Both the position numbers and the translations under genes were made by a program. The notes below the pieces were generated by a model. It was not told the origin of the DNA. It worked only from the letters and a program-made list of their open reading frames with translations, and did not search any database. A stretch of DNA of 64,000 bases from Pyxicephalus adspersus. Its lineage: Eukaryota; Chordata; Amphibia; Anura; Pyxicephalidae. How positions within the stretch are numbered: position 1 is the stretch's first letter; every line of letters starts with the position of its first letter. Location: positions 13,747,498 to 13,811,497 of the forward strand of contig NC_092863.1 of the NCBI RefSeq assembly GCF_032062135.1, written 5' to 3'. Positions 59,061 to 64,000 of this stretch are shown here, in pieces.

Positions 59061-60136
59061 CCTTGCTACTGAACAAGGAGGCTGTGCAACTCAATAAAGA
59101 TTATTAGAGAGGTTTGTAGGGTGGTTAGGACATGGTCAGGTTCCACTCCACGTTTGTGATAAATGTTCTGTAAAAATAGAGTTGTTATTCATTGTTCGCC
59201 TAAATACCTGCTCTAAGTCAATTCCTTTTTTTCTTTCTGTGTTTAATTAATATCCAATGATAAAAAGTGCTAATTCCTCCGAAGAATCACTCTTCTCTTT
59301 CAGTTCTCCATCACCATGTGTACATTAACAGTCCTCACTCACTCGTCACTACTCCTGACATTTAACACTCTTTGTCGTGTGATTTCGCCATAACATGCCA
59401 TAGAAGATACGGAGCAAAAAAAATCCAGATTCTCTCACCATGACATATATAATACGTAGTACGTATACAAAAATAGAGTCCAGGACTGATGATAAGGTAA
59501 ATAATTGCCATGATATGGATAATCAATTAAAAAAAATATGAACCCTAATGTGAAAAATTTCCTTTGTCCTTCTGAAAAAAAATGGATGTTTTCTATCAGA
59601 TCTGTTGGGTAACAAATTTGATAGGTGGTTAATATTCACCTTGTATGCATTATTGGGCCTATACCATTTGTCTCCTAAACTAACCTAGAAGGGGGCGGGT
59701 TCATGCATGACTTTTACAGAAAAAGTCATCATTTGCATGTACATGTTGCAGCAGCAGCTTTGTCATGCTAAGATAAGCATGCAGTTTGGAATGGACATTA
59801 GGATTAAAACATAAGCCAAAATTCACTTGAACTTATTATAATATATTAATAAAAAAAGAACAATAAAGCACCAGACCAATATTTGTACATGTCCAAAATT
59901 CACTAATACCAGAATATACAGTAAATATCCAATGTGTTTTGGTGGCCAAACAGCTCTCTATTCATCAGGGCTACAATAGACTAATACAATAGAATAAACC
60001 TAAAATCAAATCAATATACTAAATAATATAGAGTGTATGCATGATTCCAATGAAATGCATAAATGTATAATCCTAAGTTTAAACAGAAAACCTAAACCTG
60101 GTGTATGCATTGCCATACATGAAATTTGCATTATTA
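59061..60136. other. Intergenic, unassigned
   Basis: No gene. A diverged CTGATGA-like repeat motif lies on the minus strand at about 59945-59980. Confidence 0.55.
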
Positions 60137-60440
60137 CAATGTATAGGTGTGAATTGACCTTTGGCTGTTTTATACTGGTGCAATATGGTAATGCATTGTA
60201 TTGCAAAATGTGCTTTTTACCACCTGCTTCTTCAAATGCATGAACTGCAGTGCATTTTGAACAACACCCTAACACAAAAACACTGCAATGCTCATGTGTT
60301 GTTTTGTACCCCGGGACTCAGATGCCTTTGTCTTACACCATTTTTATTGCATTGCATTCCATTTAGAATAAATGCAATGTGCGATAAGGCACATTCAATG
60401 CATCCATGGTATGCCAACACACCAGTGTGAACTGGCTGTT
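60137..60440. repeat. Interspersed repeat bounded by GTGTGAAYTGRC boxes
   Basis: ggtgtgaattgacctttggc near the left edge and cagtgtgaactggctgttat at the right are in the same orientation. Between them are many TGCAT/ATGCA words (aatgcattgtattgcaaaat and similar). Probably an old transposon; class unknown. Confidence 0.35.
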
Positions 60441-61690
60441 ATAGTAGGCATACACCATTTATTGTTTACAATAGATTAGATCTTCCATAAAAGATTGAAT
60501 TAAAAAAATCTATAAGGAATACAAATTTTTCTTGATTGATTTCAACCAAAAAGTTGATCAAACATTATGTGGGAAAGGCAGCTATTTTTATTGATTATGG
60601 TGGCAGTAGTTAGATGTTCATCATCAGCATTTTGACATATTAGTAGTGGTGGCATACCAATTAAAATCTGATCTGATATTGAATGGTGCAAGGTGCGAAA
60701 ACAATCAATTTCTGAATTGGTTTTCAATCAGAAGAATATTGATTATTTGTCAGATTGAGTATATATCTAACAGTGTGTGCTTAGCATAAGTCTGCATGGA
60801 AAAATATATTCTCAGTATTTATGTTCTCTATGGTATGCCTGGAAAATGTTCTCTTCATTCCTCTTACAATACTTTTCCTTGTAATCTGTGATTCTGTCAT
60901 ATAAAAAGAAGAATAATTGTAATAGAAAGCAGAACAAGACATGATTCTTGATGGTAACATTTGTGAAAACTGCGCTCACGTTTCATCCGTCTGGATAGAC
61001 TGGATGAACACCAGACATACAGAATACAGAGAGATAGGAATGACTATGAGCATTAATATTCCAAATACAGGAAAATCACCTGTAATTTTATTTTCTTTCC
61101 GGGGAAAAGATAGATGTGGGAGGAGGAGTGCAGAGACAGATCAATCTGGAAGTTTAATATATGTGCAGAAGAGAGCAGTGTGTGCAGGAGGATTACAAGT
61201 AACCTTGCTGCATGGTGCTGTCCGTGCGTTAGTGGAGGGCAGGAGGATCACCCAGAGAGTCCCAGGGGGGCGGAAGGGAGAAATTAACAGGGCCAATATC
61301 CCGCCTGATTGACATGAAGATACACACAGCCCAGAACAGATCAATCACAAGATTTGTTAATGTGAATGGGAAGGTTGGGGGGTGTAGAAAAAGTCTATGC
61401 TAATGATTAAACAAGGATATAAAATCTAAAAAAGATTCTACACACAAGGATTGCTAAGATTTAATACAAAGCACACAATCCAAATACATAAACTAACAAG
61501 CACAGAAATGTAACTTACAGGGAAGTATTTTTTTTCTTGTTTCTAGTAGTGTGCTCCTTGCTATTTGTCTGTTTTTACTGAAACTGAAGTTTGCAGTTAG
61601 GTGTCCAAGGTCTTGGAGTCCAACCTGTGGCCCCGAAGTCAATAGTGGGAGGGGGGAAGTCATAATGATGTTCAACAGCAGTCTCATATA
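60441..61690. other. Intergenic, unassigned
   Basis: 60441-60790 may be a MITE (gtaggcatacaccatttatt on the left, cagtgtgtgcttagcat on the right). 61090-61330 is GC-richer and purine-rich. No exon is supported. Confidence 0.5.
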
Positions 61691-61875
61691 ACATGTATGT
61701 GCTATTAGACTGTCACAGACTGTCACCTGCAGTATGTGACTCTCATGTGACATGTTTGCAGTTTCCAACAGTCTTATTTAATGTGTCTGACAGTCCACTA
61801 TAATATGGCTGCAGTCTCAAACAGTTTTTTACAGTGTGTCTGCAGAGTGTGACGTTCTTCTGTAACATGTTTTTT

Positions 61876-61879
61876 TATT

Positions 61880-61914
<35 letters not shown>
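61876..61914. repeat. (TAA)n microsatellite
   Basis: About 12 TAA/ATA units within the 32-bp minisatellite. Confidence 0.95.
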
Positions 61915-61916
<2 letters not shown>

Positions 61917-62136
61917 TTAATAACAATGTCAGCAGTTTTCAACACTCCTATAAACTGAGTCTGCAGTCTCTGACAGTCTTCTGTGGCATGTCTGCAGTCT
62001 CTGACAGTGTTATACATTATGTCTTTAGTCTCCAACCTATATAATGTGTCTGCTGTCTCTGACAGTCTTTGTGGCATGTCTTCAGTCTCTGACAGTGTTC
62101 TAAAACATGTCTTCAGTCTCCAACAGTCTTATAGAG

Positions 62137-62429
62137 CAGGGGTCCCCAACCAGTGGGCCATCTGACAGGTGGCCTGCGGCTCTGGCTGATGCACCCTCCA
62201 GCGCTGGGTGGGGCACACCAGCCAGAGCCGTGTACCATGTCTCCTGTACGGCCCACTCTCCCATCGCAGGCTTAGACCAGTGATGGGAGAATGGGCAGGT
62301 TCTGGCATCATGACGTCACTCTGGGGGAAGTTTTTTCCCATTTGAGTGACACACGGCTCCCCGCGCATGCGCAGTCCGGAGACTGTGCATTTGGTGGTCG
62401 GTGAGCTAGAGAAAGGTTGGAAACCACTG
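62137..62429. mobile_element. Non-autonomous hAT transposon (293 bp)
   Basis: Termini CAGGGGTCCCCAACC and, inverted, CAGTGGTTTCCAACC form hAT-type inverted repeats. Flanks TTATAGAG (62129-62136) and TTAAAGAA (62430-62437) match at 6 of 8 bases, fitting an aged 8-bp target duplication. The interior is GC-rich and has no transposase. Confidence 0.85.
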
Positions 62430-62586
62430 TTAAAGAATGTCTTCAGTCTCTGACAATCTTCTGTACTATATCTGCAATCACCTATATACTGTGTCTGCAG
62501 TGTCTGACAGTCTTCTGTAACATGTCTGAAATCTGTGACCGTTTTTTGTAATATGTCTGCAGTCTCTAACAGTCCTAAGTGGTATA

Positions 62587-63080
62587 CAGGTAGTCGCGTT
62601 AAGAACATCCGACATATGGATGACTCCTAGATATGAATGGGACTTCCCTGCTCCCTTGTGTGTAAGACTGAAGCTTGATGGGGGGCGGGGGGGGGGGGGG
62701 GGGGTTTGCATGACTTGCAGAAGAAATCTTCTGCTAAACACAGCTGAGGTTGTGGGTGATCTTAAGCAACATCTTGTAACTCTTTGAAGGGCCAAGACAA
62801 ACTCTTCAGTTGTTTCTTTTTGCATATCAAAGCACAGCTTGCTCCAGAAGTTATTGAATGACTAGACTCCATAAAGTTTTTTTTTTGCTCTGTATGTGAA
62901 TAAATCACAGTGAGGATTTTATACAGTAACTGACACCAGGCTGCCTAATAATATGTTGAGACAAACATCTGTCCTAATTGCATTTTTATTAAAATATTGT
63001 ACCTGTTCTGACTTACATACAAATTCAACTTAAGAACAAACCTACAGTCCCTATCTCGTATGTAACCTGGGGACTACCTG
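62587..63080. mobile_element. Non-autonomous DNA transposon with CAGGTAGTC ends
   Basis: CAGGTAGTCGCGTTAAGAAC at the left and, inverted at the right, CAGGTAGTCCCCAGGTTACA. Internal cttaagaacaaacctacagt also fits a long imperfect terminal repeat. hAT-like termini; no clear target duplication. Confidence 0.65.
62680..62704 (+). repeat. Poly(G) tract
   Basis: Twenty-five bases of G with a single C, inside the transposon at 62587-63080. It could form a G-quadruplex or be a sequencing weak spot. Confidence 0.9.
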
Positions 63081-63110
63081 CATCTGCAGTGTCTAATACA
63101 CATCTTTTAC

Positions 63111-64000
63111 AATACAAATTATTAAATATTATGTGTGGACCCATAATGTCAGGGTCTGAGGTCAAAGCTTTATGTACCTTGCAATTTGACGACCAGTGAA
63201 CTGGAAAAACTTAACTCTGCCTCATAAACTCTAAAGCCAGAGAGGGGACTGCCCACCATACGATTCATAATGATCAACCCTGCAATCCATAATCAGTCAG
63301 ACAGCATTTACTTTTCTCTACTGCAGTTAAGTCAAACAGCTTTACCAAGCCATCTCCAGCCTACTATTTGGCAATAAAGGAGAAGCAGCATACCTGATGT
63401 GGTGATGACGCTACTTTTTACTAGGTGTATGTCAACTAAAAATTTAGTGCTGTGTATTTACATTGTTTTGAATTTTATTAGGCTTTTTTTCCCCAGATCA
63501 GTTTGTATTTAATTAAGTACTTACCTAATACAGTTACAGTATGTGAAATACATTCTGACAAAACAGCGATGCATTATAATCATCCTAATACCTTTATTGC
63601 ACACAATTTATATATGAAATTGGTTAAGAACTCTGTAATCCATATTACTCTTACAGCAAAGTATACATTAGATCTGAGATGTCCAGGCACTGACGTCCTG
63701 CTTTGTATATCATTTCATCCCATTGCCGTGCCGAGTGTTTCTATAAAGTGATTATAGGTGTAAGGGTTTATAGATAAACATTAAATACTATATAGATGTG
63801 AAATAGAAATGTACACACTGTGAAGCACTGTGACAGATATTGCGTTGCAGATGAAAGTGACAGTATTTTTTGTTCCTGTCTCTGGTCTAATCCTCTTTTA
63901 TAATTTCTGGATTATGATAATTCTTTCTCTCAGTGTTGAGATTTTATCTTCTCTTCCAATTTTTTTGCACATTATTATTTTTTTTATTCAGCTGTCTGAA
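63111..64000. other. Intergenic, unassigned
   Basis: AT-rich DNA to the window edge with no exon, repeat or element I recognise. Confidence 0.6.

Larger units (their letters stand above)
61700..63110 (+). repeat. Degenerate minisatellite, unit about 32 bp, split by two transposons
   Basis: Many units near catgtctgcagtctctgaca then gtcttctgtaa run from 61700 to 62136, resume at 62430-62586, and a last piece (catctgcagtgtctaataca) follows 63080. The gaps are the elements at 62137-62429 and 62587-63080. A (TAA)n tract lies inside. Confidence 0.8.

Noticed and set aside
62129..62608. 159-codon minus frame
   Set aside because: It crosses the hAT element and the 32-bp minisatellite.
41163..64000. 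C1QL1 exons expected from human synteny
   Set aside because: No collagen Gly-X-Y run or C1q domain was found in any frame; the gene may lie beyond the right edge.

Overview
The window looks like nuclear DNA of a vertebrate, most likely a frog (Anura). Coding exons are short, with GT/AG boundaries and introns of about 0.2 to 6.5 kb. The proteins match vertebrate PLCD3, NMT1 and DCAKD. Several interspersed repeats resemble families I recall from frog genomes; that last point is memory, not a search.

Layout. (1) 1-13.8 kb, plus strand: the 3' part of a phospholipase C delta gene (PLCD3), 11 coding exons from the EF-hand region through the X, Y and C2 domains, stop at 11555-11557, then a long 3' UTR. 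(2) 14.45-26.4 kb, minus strand: a complete NMT1 (glycylpeptide N-myristoyltransferase), 12 coding exons and 483 codons, transcribed toward PLCD3 and ending about 0.7 kb from it. Its start codon sits in a GC-rich promoter with ZNF143-like and YY1-like motifs. (3) 26.4-31 kb: gene-poor DNA with a striking 22-copy 33-bp minisatellite (28456-29181), a GC-rich tandem repeat (about 30130-30690) and a probable DCAKD promoter (about 29540-29810). (4) 31.0-41.7 kb, plus strand: a complete DCAKD (dephospho-CoA kinase domain protein), 4 coding exons and 229 codons, with a decayed LINE in its last intron. (5) 41.7-64 kb: no coding exon I can support; it holds transposon remnants, satellites and unassigned DNA, ending in a degenerate 32-bp minisatellite interrupted by two DNA transposons.

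Order and relative orientation (PLCD3 >, < NMT1, DCAKD >) are those of human 17q21.31, where C1QL1 follows DCAKD. No C1QL1 exon is visible here, so it may lie beyond the right edge. The three genes share no pathway: one cuts PIP2, one myristoylates proteins, one is a CoA-synthesis-type kinase. They are neighbours by old synteny. I found no CRISPR array, tRNA or rRNA. The most curious non-genic items are the minisatellite, hammerhead-ribozyme-like repeat motifs, two exon-like segments in the NMT1-DCAKD interval, and an unusually short PLCD3 X-Y linker.
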